A stretch of DNA of 64,000 bases from Agarilytica rhodophyticola (GTDB lineage Bacteria > Pseudomonadota > Gammaproteobacteria > Pseudomonadales > Cellvibrionaceae). The DNA is taken from NCBI RefSeq assembly GCF_002157225.2, contig NZ_CP020038.1, positions 372,001 to 436,000 on the forward strand, given 5' to 3'. The position numbers and the translations under genes are program-made. The notes beneath the pieces are model-generated. The model saw only the letters and a list, made by a program, of their open reading frames with translations. It was not told where the DNA came from and did no database searches. Within the stretch, counting starts at the first letter, position 1. Every line of letters starts with the position of its first letter. Below are positions 45,405 to 53,791 of this stretch, piece after piece.

Positions 45405-46439
45405 ATGGATATAACTGAGTTGTTGGCATTTTCTGCTAAACAAGGGGCGTCAGATTTGCACTTGTCTGCTGGCTTGCCACCGATGATCCGTGTTGATGGT
45501 GACGTACGTCGTATTAATTTGCCACCGATGGAACACAAACAGGTTCATGGTTTGATTTATGACATCATGAACGACAAGCAAAGAAAAGACTACGAAGAAT
45601 ATCTTGAAACAGACTTTTCGTTTGAGGTGCCAGGTGTTGCGCGTTTCCGGGTAAACGCGTTCAACCAAAACCGCGGTTCTGGCGCTGTGTTTCGTACCAT
45701 TCCATCAAAGGTTTTGACCATGGAGGAGCTGGGTATGGGGCAGGTATTTCGCGATGTATCTTCCGTGCCTCGAGGTCTTGTTCTCGTCACCGGGCCTACT
45801 GGTTCAGGCAAGTCCACTACCTTGGCTGCCATGATTGATTTTATCAATGAAAATAAGTATCACCATGTGTTAACCATTGAGGATCCCATAGAATTTGTTC
45901 ACGAGAGTAAAAAGTGCCTAATCAATCAACGTGAGGTACATAAAGATACTCACGGCTTCGCCGAAGCTTTGCGATCAGCTCTGCGGGAAGACCCGGATAT
46001 CATTCTCGTAGGTGAGATGCGAGATTTGGAAACGATTCGTCTTGCTCTTACCGCTGCAGAAACGGGGCACTTGGTATTTGGTACCCTGCATACTACCTCT
46101 GCTGCGAAAACCATCGACCGGGTTGTGGACGTATTCCCTGCTAATGAAAAATCTATGGTGCGTTCTATGTTGTCGGAATCTTTAGAAGCGGTAATTTCTC
46201 AAACGTTGCTGAAGAAAAATGGTGGCGGTCGTGTGGCTGCGCACGAAATTATGCGCGGAACCCCAGCGATTCGTAACCTCATCCGTGAAGATAAAGTGGC
46301 GCAAATGTACTCGGCCATTCAGACTGGTGGTGCCGTGGGTATGCAGACTATGGATCAGTGTTTGTCCGATATGGTTGAAAGACGCATCGTGACCCGTGAT
46401 GTGGCAAAAGAGAAAGCCAAAATCCCAGAGAACTTTTAG
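45405..46439 (+). CDS. pilT: Type IV pilus retraction ATPase PilT
   Basis: 344 residues. The N-terminal PAS-like domain (MDITELLAFSAKQGASDLHLSAGLPPMIRVDG) is followed by Walker A GPTGSGKST (130-137), the Asp box, Walker B REDPDIILVGEMRD, the His box AAETGHLVFGTLHTTSA and the retraction motif AIRNLIRE. It is the hexameric motor that depolymerises pili to power twitching. It is followed by pilU after 94 bases. Confidence 0.97.
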   Translation: MDITELLAFSAKQGASDLHLSAGLPPMIRVDGDVRRINLPPMEHKQVHGLIYDIMNDKQRKDYEEYLETDFSFEVPGVARFRVNAFNQNRGSGAVFRTIPSKVLTMEELGMGQVFRDVSSVPRGLVLVTGPTGSGKSTTLAAMIDFINENKYHHVLTIEDPIEFVHESKKCLINQREVHKDTHGFAEALRSALREDPDIILVGEMRDLETIRLALTAAETGHLVFGTLHTTSAAKTIDRVVDVFPANEKSMVRSMLSESLEAVISQTLLKKNGGGRVAAHEIMRGTPAIRNLIREDKVAQMYSAIQTGGAVGMQTMDQCLSDMVERRIVTRDVAKEKAKIPENF

Positions 46440-46533
46440 ATTTTTTGTACTGGGGCTTGTTGAATATTTTATTTATTGCCGCCTAAGTAGAATTGCATAT
46501 TGAGTTCTAGGTGGCTAAAGCTGAGGAGATACC

Positions 46534-47670
46534 ATGGATATTGACCGACTGTTGACACTTATGGTGGAAAAAGGCGCGTCTGACTTATTTATTACTGCCG
46601 GTGTACCACCTTCCATCAAGTTACACGGAAAAATTGTCCCGGTAACAACGACGCCGCTGTCGCCAGAAAAGACGCGTGAAATGTGCTTGAGTGTGATGAG
46701 TGAAAAACAGCGCAAGGAGTTCATGGCAAATAAAGAATTAAACTTCGCAGTAAGTGCGCGCGGTATTGGCCGTTTCCGTGCTAGTGCTTTTTTTCAGCGT
46801 AATCTTGTCGGTGTGGTCATGCGTAGAATTGAGACTAAAATTCCACGTGTTGATGACCTGGGTTTGCCAGAAATTATCAAAGAGTTGGCTATGACCAAAC
46901 GGGGCCTAGTGATCTTTGTGGGGGCAACGGGTACCGGTAAGTCCACATCTCTAGCGTCTATGATTGGCCACCGCAACCGCAATTCCAAAGGCCACATTAT
47001 TTCTATTGAAGATCCAATTGAATTTATTCACCAACACCAGGGCTGCGTTATTACCCAGCGCGAGGTGGGTATAGATACAGATTCTTTTGAAATAGCCCTT
47101 AAAAATACTCTACGGCAAGCCCCCGATGTTATTTTGATTGGTGAGGTTCGCTCGCGAGAAACCATGGATCATGCGATTGCTTTTGCTGAAACCGGACATC
47201 TATGTTTATGTACTTTGCACGCCAATAATGCCAACCAGGCCTTGGATAGAATTATTCACTTCTTCCCTGCTGACCGCCATCAGCAGTTATGGATGGATTT
47301 GTCTCTTAACCTTAAAGCGATTGTGGCGCAGCAGTTGATACCAACGCCAGACGGCAATGGTCGAAGAGCCTGTTTGGAAGTGATGCTTAATACTCCGTTA
47401 GCTTCAGATATTATTCGTAAAGGTGAAGTGCATGAATTAAAAGAGTTAATGAAGCGTTCTAATGAATTAGGTATGCAGACTTTTGATCAGGCTCTATACG
47501 AACTCTATGATGCTGGTGAAATTACGTATGAGGATGCTCTGGCACATGCGGATTCGCCTAATGATCTGCGCTTGATGATCAAACTGGCTTCTGAAACTGA
47601 TGCAGAATACTTATCGAATGCAGCAGATGAATTGGCTATTCAGGAAGATGCTAATACCAATCGCTTTTAA
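46534..47670 (+). CDS. pilU: PilT-dependent retraction ATPase PilU
   Basis: 378 residues. It resembles PilT (MDIDRLLTLMVEKGASDLFITAGVPPSIKLHG) but with Walker A GATGTGKST (130-137), QAPDVILIGEVRSRETMDHAI and AETGHLCLCTLHANNANQALDRIIHFFP, all PilU features. A C-terminal tail of about 30 residues extends past the PilT fold. PilU boosts retraction force together with PilT. A near-perfect palindrome follows the gene. Confidence 0.96.
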   Translation: MDIDRLLTLMVEKGASDLFITAGVPPSIKLHGKIVPVTTTPLSPEKTREMCLSVMSEKQRKEFMANKELNFAVSARGIGRFRASAFFQRNLVGVVMRRIETKIPRVDDLGLPEIIKELAMTKRGLVIFVGATGTGKSTSLASMIGHRNRNSKGHIISIEDPIEFIHQHQGCVITQREVGIDTDSFEIALKNTLRQAPDVILIGEVRSRETMDHAIAFAETGHLCLCTLHANNANQALDRIIHFFPADRHQQLWMDLSLNLKAIVAQQLIPTPDGNGRRACLEVMLNTPLASDIIRKGEVHELKELMKRSNELGMQTFDQALYELYDAGEITYEDALAHADSPNDLRLMIKLASETDAEYLSNAADELAIQEDANTNRF

Positions 47671-47709
47671 CAACTGAACCCAGGCTGAAATTAGATTAGT
47701 ATCAACAGA

Positions 47710-47733
47710 CTCTAGGCTCAATTGAGCCTAGAG
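47710..47733. terminator. 24-base perfect palindrome between pilU and the repeat-protein gene
   Basis: The two 12-base halves (CTCTAGGCTCAA and its exact complement) form a long stem between two convergent genes. No T-run follows on either side. It may act as a bidirectional terminator or 3'-end stabiliser. Confidence 0.55.
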
Positions 47734-47767
47734 CGCAAGGTCTCTAACTTGGTTTTGGGTTTACTTT

Positions 47768-49171
47768 TTATTGGCTTGTTGACATCTGCTTCTCCATAGC
47801 TTTTATAGCTTTATCAAGTTCAACTTCTTCCGCTGTTTTTGGCTCAGCTGAAACTTTAATCTGCTCCATAGCTTTTATAGCCGCATCAAGCTCAATATCT
47901 TCTTCTGTTTTTGGAGGCCTTGTTATTTTGCCTTGCTCCAAGGCTAATATATGTTTTTCAACTTCTAGTTGCTCCGTTTTACTGTTATTGCCGAAGCTAT
48001 CAAAAAGTTGTTTTCTAGAGTCGATAGCAGAATCGGTATTATCATCACTAGATGTTAAGTGGTCTCTATTCTGTTGCCTGAGAGCTTTGCCTAACTGAAG
48101 CACGTCATATCCCATTTTTGAAAATTCGTTATATTTTTTTATATCATCTTCCATTTCACCGATAAGCCGTTTTTTAGCTTCAAGTGTTTGCTTATCATCT
48201 GCTTTACCATCTATGTACGCTTCTAAAATTCTATTGAGTTTTCTCGTATATGCGATGTAGTTAATATCTAGGCGCGTTAATTTCTCATCTAGCTCATTGA
48301 ATCGTTTATCTTCAGGGGTGAGCTCTTGAACGGCATCTTGTTGTGGTTTGATCGAACTTATATCTGCCAACATACCGTTTGATTTATCCCAATATGATCC
48401 GCTATTTTCAGTTGCAGGCTTTAAGCCTGATATCGCGGTATTAGAAATCGCAGAGTGCGCGTGTGGAGCCTGTACTTGTATATTTGACAATTGTGTATGT
48501 GCAGGCCTAGGGGGCTGTGCCACATAGGGTTGCATATTGTGAGGTAATACATGTGACGGCATATGCTGCGTTGCTACCTGTGGTTGTGGGTATTGTTGTG
48601 GAGCAGGTGTCGGCATATACGTTGATTGTGCGTAAACATGATGGGCTGGGGGTGTTGGCACTGGCGTATATGATGGTTGCGCCGGAGCATGAGCATATGG
48701 CGAAGCAGCCGGCGGAGGCATATACATTTGTGTATGTTGTGGGTGCACAGGTGTCGTTGTATATGCTGGTGGTACCGATGTATGTGTAAGTTGTGCTGGC
48801 GCAGTTGTTGTGGCATACGTTGGTGGTGCCGCTATTTGTGTATGCTGCTGTGGCACAGTTGTTGGCACGTACCCTGGTAGTGCCGATGTGTGTGTATATT
48901 GTTGTGCATACCCCGGAGTTGCCGATGGCTGTGTGTGTGCCGCAGGGTTCATTGGCATATGTAAAGTATTTGGATGAGCATTCTGAGTAAGACTAGCAAA
49001 GCTATTAGGATGCCCAGTATTAAGCATGGTTGGAGGGGCTGGTATTGCCGCTTGATATTGTGGCATACCAGCAACCCATCCTGCATTTGTTGGGGCTTGT
49101 CCCGCTCCCACCTGAGCATAAGCAGGCGCGTTGCCATTTTGCGGGAATCTACCTGAATACATAATTGACAC
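47768..49171 (-). CDS. Proline/threonine/histidine/glutamine-rich repeat protein, unknown function
   Basis: 467 residues in two parts. Residues 1-250 are low complexity (Pro, Thr, His, Gln, Tyr, Ala), with three 18-residue tandem repeats at 93-146 (pattern T-H/Q-x-S/A-x-x-P-x-Y) and a degenerate fourth. Residues 280-467 are highly charged and probably coiled coil. They end in a duplicated 24-residue unit, EEDIELDAAIKAMEQ (423-437) and AEEVELDKAIKAMEK (447-461), encoded by a 72-base direct repeat. There is no signal peptide or transmembrane helix. I recognise no family. It sits between pilU and ruvX, where pseudomonads carry unrelated genes. An extended cytoplasmic scaffold is a guess from composition only. 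Confidence 0.7.
   Translation of the reverse strand: MSIMYSGRFPQNGNAPAYAQVGAGQAPTNAGWVAGMPQYQAAIPAPPTMLNTGHPNSFASLTQNAHPNTLHMPMNPAAHTQPSATPGYAQQYTHTSALPGYVPTTVPQQHTQIAAPPTYATTTAPAQLTHTSVPPAYTTTPVHPQHTQMYMPPPAASPYAHAPAQPSYTPVPTPPAHHVYAQSTYMPTPAPQQYPQPQVATQHMPSHVLPHNMQPYVAQPPRPAHTQLSNIQVQAPHAHSAISNTAISGLKPATENSGSYWDKSNGMLADISSIKPQQDAVQELTPEDKRFNELDEKLTRLDINYIAYTRKLNRILEAYIDGKADDKQTLEAKKRLIGEMEDDIKKYNEFSKMGYDVLQLGKALRQQNRDHLTSSDDNTDSAIDSRKQLFDSFGNNSKTEQLEVEKHILALEQGKITRPPKTEEDIELDAAIKAMEQIKVSAEPKTAEEVELDKAIKAMEKQMSTSQ
48734..48895 (-). repeat. 54-base tandem repeat, three units, within the repeat-protein gene
   Basis: Each unit encodes 18 residues starting at Thr93, Thr111 and Thr129. Units share a Thr-His/Gln start, a central Pro-x-Tyr and a terminal Gln. 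They are diverged at the DNA level, so the array is not recent. Confidence 0.7.
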
Positions 49172-49585
49172 TCCGGATAAAATACAACCAGTGATATAAA
49201 TACTTCATAAGTGTTTTTATTGGTGTCAGAGCTTGTATTTGGGTTCACACACTGCCATTTGAATAGAGTCAATGTCTAGGGTCTGTTAACACGCACTTAT
49301 TTATGCCTGTATGGATACAGGTAATTAGAGCAATGCACGGACATAAGGATATGTGAGGTAGGGCGAAGCATAGCTGCAAGGACGTAGCGTATTAGAACAA
49401 AGCAGGAGCATTTGTCGAGGTAGCCAGAGCCGAGGAGCAATTGCCGAGAATCACTAAACCGCGTTTGTGTTGCTTAGCTGTACGGAAAAATGCTTGCCAG
49501 CAGGTATGATTTAATTAGTGTTAAAAGATCCTAGGTTAAAAACTTACGCTCTTTTTCGCCTGTGCAGACTTTTGGTGATTTTATC
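49172..49585. other. Intergenic region holding a GGA hairpin array
   Basis: 414 bases between the repeat-protein gene start and the ruvX stop. The first 90 bases should carry the promoter of the repeat-protein gene on the minus strand. Bases 49300-49490 hold the hairpin array listed separately. No protein frame is supported. Confidence 0.5.
49300..49490 (+). ncRNA. Candidate structured RNA or interspersed hairpin repeat with multiple GGA loops
   Basis: Seven GGA triplets lie within about 175 bases. Three lie in loops of clear hairpins: CCTGTA-TGGA-TACAGG (49306-49321), ACATA-AGGA-TATGT (49341-49354) and GCTGC-AAGGAC-GTAGC (49373-49388, one G-U pair). A(N)GGA in a hairpin loop is the binding site of CsrA/RsmA, and clustered sites mark decoy RNAs such as RsmY, RsmZ and CsrB. 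I see no T-rich terminator and no GacA-type upstream box. Similar GGA hairpin clusters also occur as dispersed intergenic repeats in marine Gammaproteobacteria, so a repeat element is equally possible. Confidence 0.35.
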
Positions 49586-50011
49586 TTATTGTGCAGCTAG
49601 CCAGCTTTCGAGAATTAGGCGTGCAGCAATAGAATCTACAGGAGCTTTGGCGAAATTGCCCCGGTGGCCTCTTTCATAGGCTTCATTCTTTGCTGATTTT
49701 GTTGATAAGGTTTCATCGATAAAAGCCACTTGATAACCAAACCTGCCATGGATTCTATTGCCGAATTTACGTGCTCTCCGGGTAATTTCCATGTCGGAGC
49801 CATCCATCTTTACCGGTAGGCCTACAATTATTATATGAGGTTGCCATTGCTCGAGAAGTGATTCGAGCTGTTGCCAGTTAGGAATGCCCTCCTGTGCTTT
49901 TAGTGGAGGAAGCTCAGAACAGATAGAAGTAATGCTAAGGGTATCTAAGTTTGTCTGCGCGACACCGATACTTTTTGTGCCGAAATCAAAGGCAAGGGCA
50001 TGCTTGCTCAT
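49586..50011 (-). CDS. ruvX: Holliday junction resolvase-like RuvX (YqgF)
   Basis: 141 residues with an RNase H-like fold: LAFDFGTKSIGVAQTN (catalytic Asp9), IIVGLPVKMDGSDMEITRRARKFGNRI, FIDETLSTKSA and the final PVDSIAARLILESWL with the last catalytic Asp. The family acts in pre-16S rRNA 5' maturation and possibly on DNA junctions. It follows algH by 5 bases, a conserved pair. Confidence 0.95.
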   Translation of the reverse strand: MSKHALAFDFGTKSIGVAQTNLDTLSITSICSELPPLKAQEGIPNWQQLESLLEQWQPHIIIVGLPVKMDGSDMEITRRARKFGNRIHGRFGYQVAFIDETLSTKSAKNEAYERGHRGNFAKAPVDSIAARLILESWLAAQ

Positions 50012-50016
50012 AAAAA

Positions 50017-50592
50017 CTATGCGTGTCCTGCATCATCAGAAATAAGGTTTAAATCTATACCTAATTGGTCAGCAATGGCATCACGCCTTTTTATAGCGGG
50101 GATGTCAAAAATAATGCGGTTATTTGCAGGTATGGTCAGCCAGCTATTTTCAGATATTTCATCTTCCAACTGGCCCGCACTCCAACCTGCGTAACCGAGG
50201 GCGAATTGTGCTCCGTCCGGTCCTTCATCCGCAGCCAGCGCATTAACAATATCTCGCGATGCAGTTAAGCAAATTTCATCAGTTATTTTTAGCGTGGAAT
50301 CCCAATTGCCCTCATTTCTGTGTAGCACAAACCCCTGTTGTCTATTGACTGGACCTCCTGCGAGAACAGGTGTTGTATAGGCTGAATCTCTATACTCAAG
50401 AGATAATTGATCGAAAACCTCGTTAAGATAAATATCCATCGGTTGGTTCAAAACAATGCCCATCGCGCCTTGGGCACTGTGGTCACAAATATAGGTAATA
50501 GAATCTGAGAATATCGAATGCTTGAGTGCAGGCATTGCAATCAGAAAGTGATCGCGCAAATTGATTTGCGGTAGCTGATCTGAATGTTCCAT
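50017..50592 (-). CDS. algH: AlgH/YqgE family protein
   Basis: 191 residues matching UPF0301: LRDHFLIAMPALKHSIFSDSITYICDHSAQGAMGIVLNQP, VLAGGPVNRQQGFVLH, FALGYAGWSAGQLEDEI and NSWLTIPA. The family is named for a role in alginate regulation in Pseudomonas, but its molecular function is not settled. It is the middle gene of a tonB-algH-ruvX series on the minus strand. Confidence 0.95.
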   Translation of the reverse strand: MEHSDQLPQINLRDHFLIAMPALKHSIFSDSITYICDHSAQGAMGIVLNQPMDIYLNEVFDQLSLEYRDSAYTTPVLAGGPVNRQQGFVLHRNEGNWDSTLKITDEICLTASRDIVNALAADEGPDGAQFALGYAGWSAGQLEDEISENSWLTIPANNRIIFDIPAIKRRDAIADQLGIDLNLISDDAGHA

Positions 50593-50852
50593 TATGCTGA
50601 TACCTAGCTATGAGAGTTTTTATAATACTCTATTATGAGTCTTTCTATTAACGCTACTTACGTGACTCTACGATGAGATTTTTAGCAAATATGAAGGTAA
50701 TCAATAAACAAGGTTTTTAGCTTATGGTCAAGCTAAGAAAACACTTTAGCTGATTAATGTCTCTGTCCTTCTGACCAAAAAAATCAATGAGTGACAATTT
50801 AGGGCCTACCATCGATGATTTAATCGCTTCTATAGGCCTTAACGACACGATT

Positions 50853-51734
50853 CTATTGGGTAGTTTTTAAACCGGTTATCTCAAATCGCCATGTTCTAAT
50901 AATTTCCAGTTTATCCGTGCTCTGTTTTATTTCTCTTGGAAAAGGTTGAAATGGCGAAGCTAATTTAACAATCTGAGTGGCGGCCTCATCTAATATTGTA
51001 TGCCCTGATGACTGCAAGATTTCGATATTTTCTACGGTGCCATTGGGTAGAATCATGACCGACATGCGTAAACTGCCAAATATTTCTTCTCGCAAGGCCG
51101 CTTCAGGGAAGTTCTTATTGCCAACTAACTCAACTTTTTGGGCCCAGTCGTTTAGGTAACGTGCATCATAAGAGGCTTTTGTCGAGACAGAAGTTAAACG
51201 GCGAATTCTCGGCTGACGGGCAAGATCCTGTTTAAGTCTATCGAGTTTCGCTTGCAAACTGGCAAACTCAGGATCTATTAAAGGCGCGTCTAGGTTTTCA
51301 CCGATACGCTCTTCACTGGACTCATTTTTTTGATCCAACTTTTCTTGCAAAGAGATTTTTTGATTTGATCGATTTTGAGTGGTGATTATTTGAGTTTCAA
51401 CTTCCTTCTTCTGAGTAGCTTTTTGTGACGGTGCCGGATTGATATCCCGTATCTTGACGTCGTTGAGCTGCGCCTGATCCTTAACTGTTAACTCTTTCAC
51501 TTCACTAGAAGTGCCACTTGCTTGCTGATCGTGCTGCGCTAAAAAATCCGCCTTCTTCGGTGGTATCTTAGAGGCGTGCGTCGCCAATGTGATATTCAAT
51601 GTCGGCGCTACTTTTGTGCCAGTATCCAGGCTAAAAGTAATGCCGAAAATAATCAGCGCATGGCAAGCCGCCGCAATAAAAATAGTGAAACTGAGGCGAT
51701 CACCACTGCCGATATCCGCTGTTGCTGTACTCAT
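50853..51734 (-). CDS. TonB-like energy transducer
   Basis: 293 residues: one N-terminal membrane helix (about 15-36), a long periplasmic linker rich in Lys, Gln and Glu (not the usual Pro-Lys type), and a C-terminal TonB domain (FGSLRMSVMILPNGTVENIEILQSSGHTILDEAATQIVKLASPFQPFP). It lies between gshB (8 bases upstream) and algH, the position of the pseudomonad gene PA0406, known as tonB3 and linked to twitching motility. A role in pilus function rather than iron uptake is therefore plausible by synteny. No exbB/exbD is nearby. Confidence 0.88.
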   Translation of the reverse strand: MSTATADIGSGDRLSFTIFIAAACHALIIFGITFSLDTGTKVAPTLNITLATHASKIPPKKADFLAQHDQQASGTSSEVKELTVKDQAQLNDVKIRDINPAPSQKATQKKEVETQIITTQNRSNQKISLQEKLDQKNESSEERIGENLDAPLIDPEFASLQAKLDRLKQDLARQPRIRRLTSVSTKASYDARYLNDWAQKVELVGNKNFPEAALREEIFGSLRMSVMILPNGTVENIEILQSSGHTILDEAATQIVKLASPFQPFPREIKQSTDKLEIIRTWRFEITGLKTTQ

Positions 51735-51742
51735 AGTAAATG

Positions 51743-52723
51743 TTATTTATCCAGACGTTCCACGATGGCCTTAATGAACACATCGCCTATGTTGGTATCG
51801 TATGCGCTGTCTATTTCGCGTACACAGGTGGGACTGGTGACATTAATTTCAGTCAGATAATCCCCAATAATATCTAAGCCAACAAATAATAAGCCTTTTT
51901 CAAGTAGTGTCGGAGCGATTTGGTTAACAATCCAATGATCTCTCTCACTAAGAGGTTGTGCCACACCGCTTCCGCCAGCTGCGAGGTTACCACGAGTTTC
52001 ACCTTCTGCGGGGATACGTGCAAGTGCATAAGGTATAGCTTTACCGTTAACGACCAGCACACGTTTATCGCCATTAGATATTTCAGGAATAAACTTCTGT
52101 GCCATGATAAAACCTGACTCATGTTCCGTAAGCGTCTCGATAATAACGCTAACATTTGGATCATCTTCCTTACATCTGAAGATTCCGCTGCCACCCATAC
52201 CGTCAAGGGGTTTGAATATCACATCTTTATGCTGATTATGAAACTCCTTTAGTTGGGATTCTTTGCGACTAATGAGAACCGGTGGACAACATTGAGGGAA
52301 TTCAGTAGCAAATACTTTCTCATTACAGTCTCTAAGACTTTGTGGTTTATTGACTACTAAACAGCCTGCTCTCTCAGCCGCTTCAAGTATATATGTCGCG
52401 TAAATATACTGATTGTCAAAGGGCGGATCTTTGCGCATCAAAATAACATCAACTTGCGCAAGCTCAATATTCTCTTGTGTGCCAAGTTCGAAGGGAGATT
52501 GTGGGTCATCTTTAATAAGTAAATTCGTTACATCCGCTTTTGCTATGCCTTGATCGAGATAAAGATCGCTCATCTCCATATATTTAATAATAAAGCCTGC
52601 TTTATTGGCTGCTTGCAGTAGCGCTAATGTGGTATCTTTTTTAATATTAATAGACCCGATAGGATCCATGACTACCCCAAGTATGGGCATTGTTTTTGCT
52701 GTGTTTTCGTTCGGATTTTGCAA
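51743..52723 (-). CDS. gshB: Glutathione synthetase
   Basis: A 326-residue ATP-grasp enzyme joining gamma-glutamylcysteine and glycine. It shows MDPIGSINIKKDTTLALLQAA, LMRKDPPFDNQYIYATYILE, FKPLDGMGGSGIFR (the glycine-rich ATP loop), QKFIPEISNGDKRVLVVNG and the final GLDIIGDYLTEINVTSPTCVREI. Length is standard. It is divergent from pilG, as in pseudomonads. Confidence 0.97.
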   Translation of the reverse strand: MQNPNENTAKTMPILGVVMDPIGSINIKKDTTLALLQAANKAGFIIKYMEMSDLYLDQGIAKADVTNLLIKDDPQSPFELGTQENIELAQVDVILMRKDPPFDNQYIYATYILEAAERAGCLVVNKPQSLRDCNEKVFATEFPQCCPPVLISRKESQLKEFHNQHKDVIFKPLDGMGGSGIFRCKEDDPNVSVIIETLTEHESGFIMAQKFIPEISNGDKRVLVVNGKAIPYALARIPAEGETRGNLAAGGSGVAQPLSERDHWIVNQIAPTLLEKGLLFVGLDIIGDYLTEINVTSPTCVREIDSAYDTNIGDVFIKAIVERLDK

Positions 52724-52984
52724 AATAAACTCCGTTGTTGTAAAAATATTGTAAAAGGAAATGCTAAATAGTTGGCTAATCCACTGTTTTTGATCAATTA
52801 TAAAGGGTATGTGTTCCTTTTTCAGAAGTTAAAATTTAAGCTCAAAAAGCTAGCGGATTTCTTTTTCTTTCAAGCAGTTATGGATTATATTGGGAATCTA
52901 TGTTAAAAGTTAATCATCCAAAAATAGCTTGGAAGAAATCACCCTGTGTGTTTCTTCTCATGACAATTATCTCAAGGTCAGTTT
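52724..52984. promoter_or_regulatory. Divergent gshB/pilG promoter region
   Basis: 261 AT-rich bases between gshB and pilG that must hold both promoters. No specific operator is recognised. Confidence 0.4.
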
Positions 52985-53380
52985 ATGGACGTAAATTTAG
53001 AGCATCTCAAAGTGATGGTGATCGATGATAGTAAAACTATCCGTCGTACCGCCGAAACATTGCTAAAAAAAGTGGGGTGTACTGTCGTCACAGCGACTGA
53101 CGGCTTCGATGCATTGGCGAAAATTGCTGATACTCGTCCAGATATCATTTTCGTCGATATTATGATGCCGCGTTTAGACGGCTATCAGACATGTGCGCTT
53201 ATTAAAAATAATAGTGAGTTTAAATCTACTCCTGTAATTATGTTATCCAGTAAAGATGGACTCTTTGACAAAGCGAAAGGGCGGATTGTTGGTTCGGATC
53301 AGTATTTAACTAAACCTTTTAGTAAAGGTGAACTACTCGGCGCTATTGAAGCACATGTGAAAGTTGCGCGAGCAAGTTAA
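52985..53380 (+). CDS. pilG: Twitching motility response regulator PilG
   Basis: A single-domain CheY-like receiver of 131 residues: VMVIDDSKTIRRTAETLL, phospho-acceptor D58 in FVDIMMPRLDG, switch serine in MLSSKDG and lysine in YLTKPFSKGEL. It is the first gene of the Chp chemosensory operon, which controls pilus extension and surface sensing. In Pseudomonas PilG promotes extension and cAMP production. Confidence 0.96.
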   Translation: MDVNLEHLKVMVIDDSKTIRRTAETLLKKVGCTVVTATDGFDALAKIADTRPDIIFVDIMMPRLDGYQTCALIKNNSEFKSTPVIMLSSKDGLFDKAKGRIVGSDQYLTKPFSKGELLGAIEAHVKVARAS

Positions 53381-53419
53381 TAACAAATAAAAAGTTCTGA
53401 GCGTCGTCCTGGAGGAAAT

Positions 53420-53782
53420 ATGGCAAAAGTGCTCATTGTTGATGACTCACCTACGGAAACTTATAAACTTACTGGGATGTTGGAAAAGAATGGCCACTCT
53501 GTAATCACAGCGGTCAATGGTGAAGAGGGTGTCGCTACGGCGAAAGCCCACAAGCCCGATCTTGTGCTAATGGATATCGTAATGCCTGGACTAAATGGCT
53601 TCCAGGCTACTCGTCAGCTTACTAAAGGCGCGGAAACATCGCATATTCCTGTCATTATTGTTACCACTAAGGATCAAGAAACGGATCGCGTGTGGGGCAT
53701 GCGTCAAGGCGCTAAAGCGTATTTGACAAAACCGATAGATGAAAAAGAACTTTCTGCGATTATGAAAAAAGTAGGCCTGTAG
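53420..53782 (+). CDS. pilH: Twitching motility response regulator PilH
   Basis: A 120-residue single-domain receiver: VLIVDDSPTETYKLTGML, phospho-acceptor D52 in LMDIVMPGLNGFQATRQL, IVTTKDQETDRVWGMRQGAKAYLTKPI. The RVWGMRQGA sequence is typical of PilH. The start has GGAGG upstream. It is thought to counter PilG by acting as a phosphate sink or promoting retraction. Confidence 0.96.
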   Translation: MAKVLIVDDSPTETYKLTGMLEKNGHSVITAVNGEEGVATAKAHKPDLVLMDIVMPGLNGFQATRQLTKGAETSHIPVIIVTTKDQETDRVWGMRQGAKAYLTKPIDEKELSAIMKKVGL

Positions 53783-53791
53783 ATTTCGCTT

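Noticed and set aside
48500-48900. Possible CRISPR or minisatellite array
   Set aside because: Repeats are diverged, have no spacers and keep the reading frame of the repeat protein.
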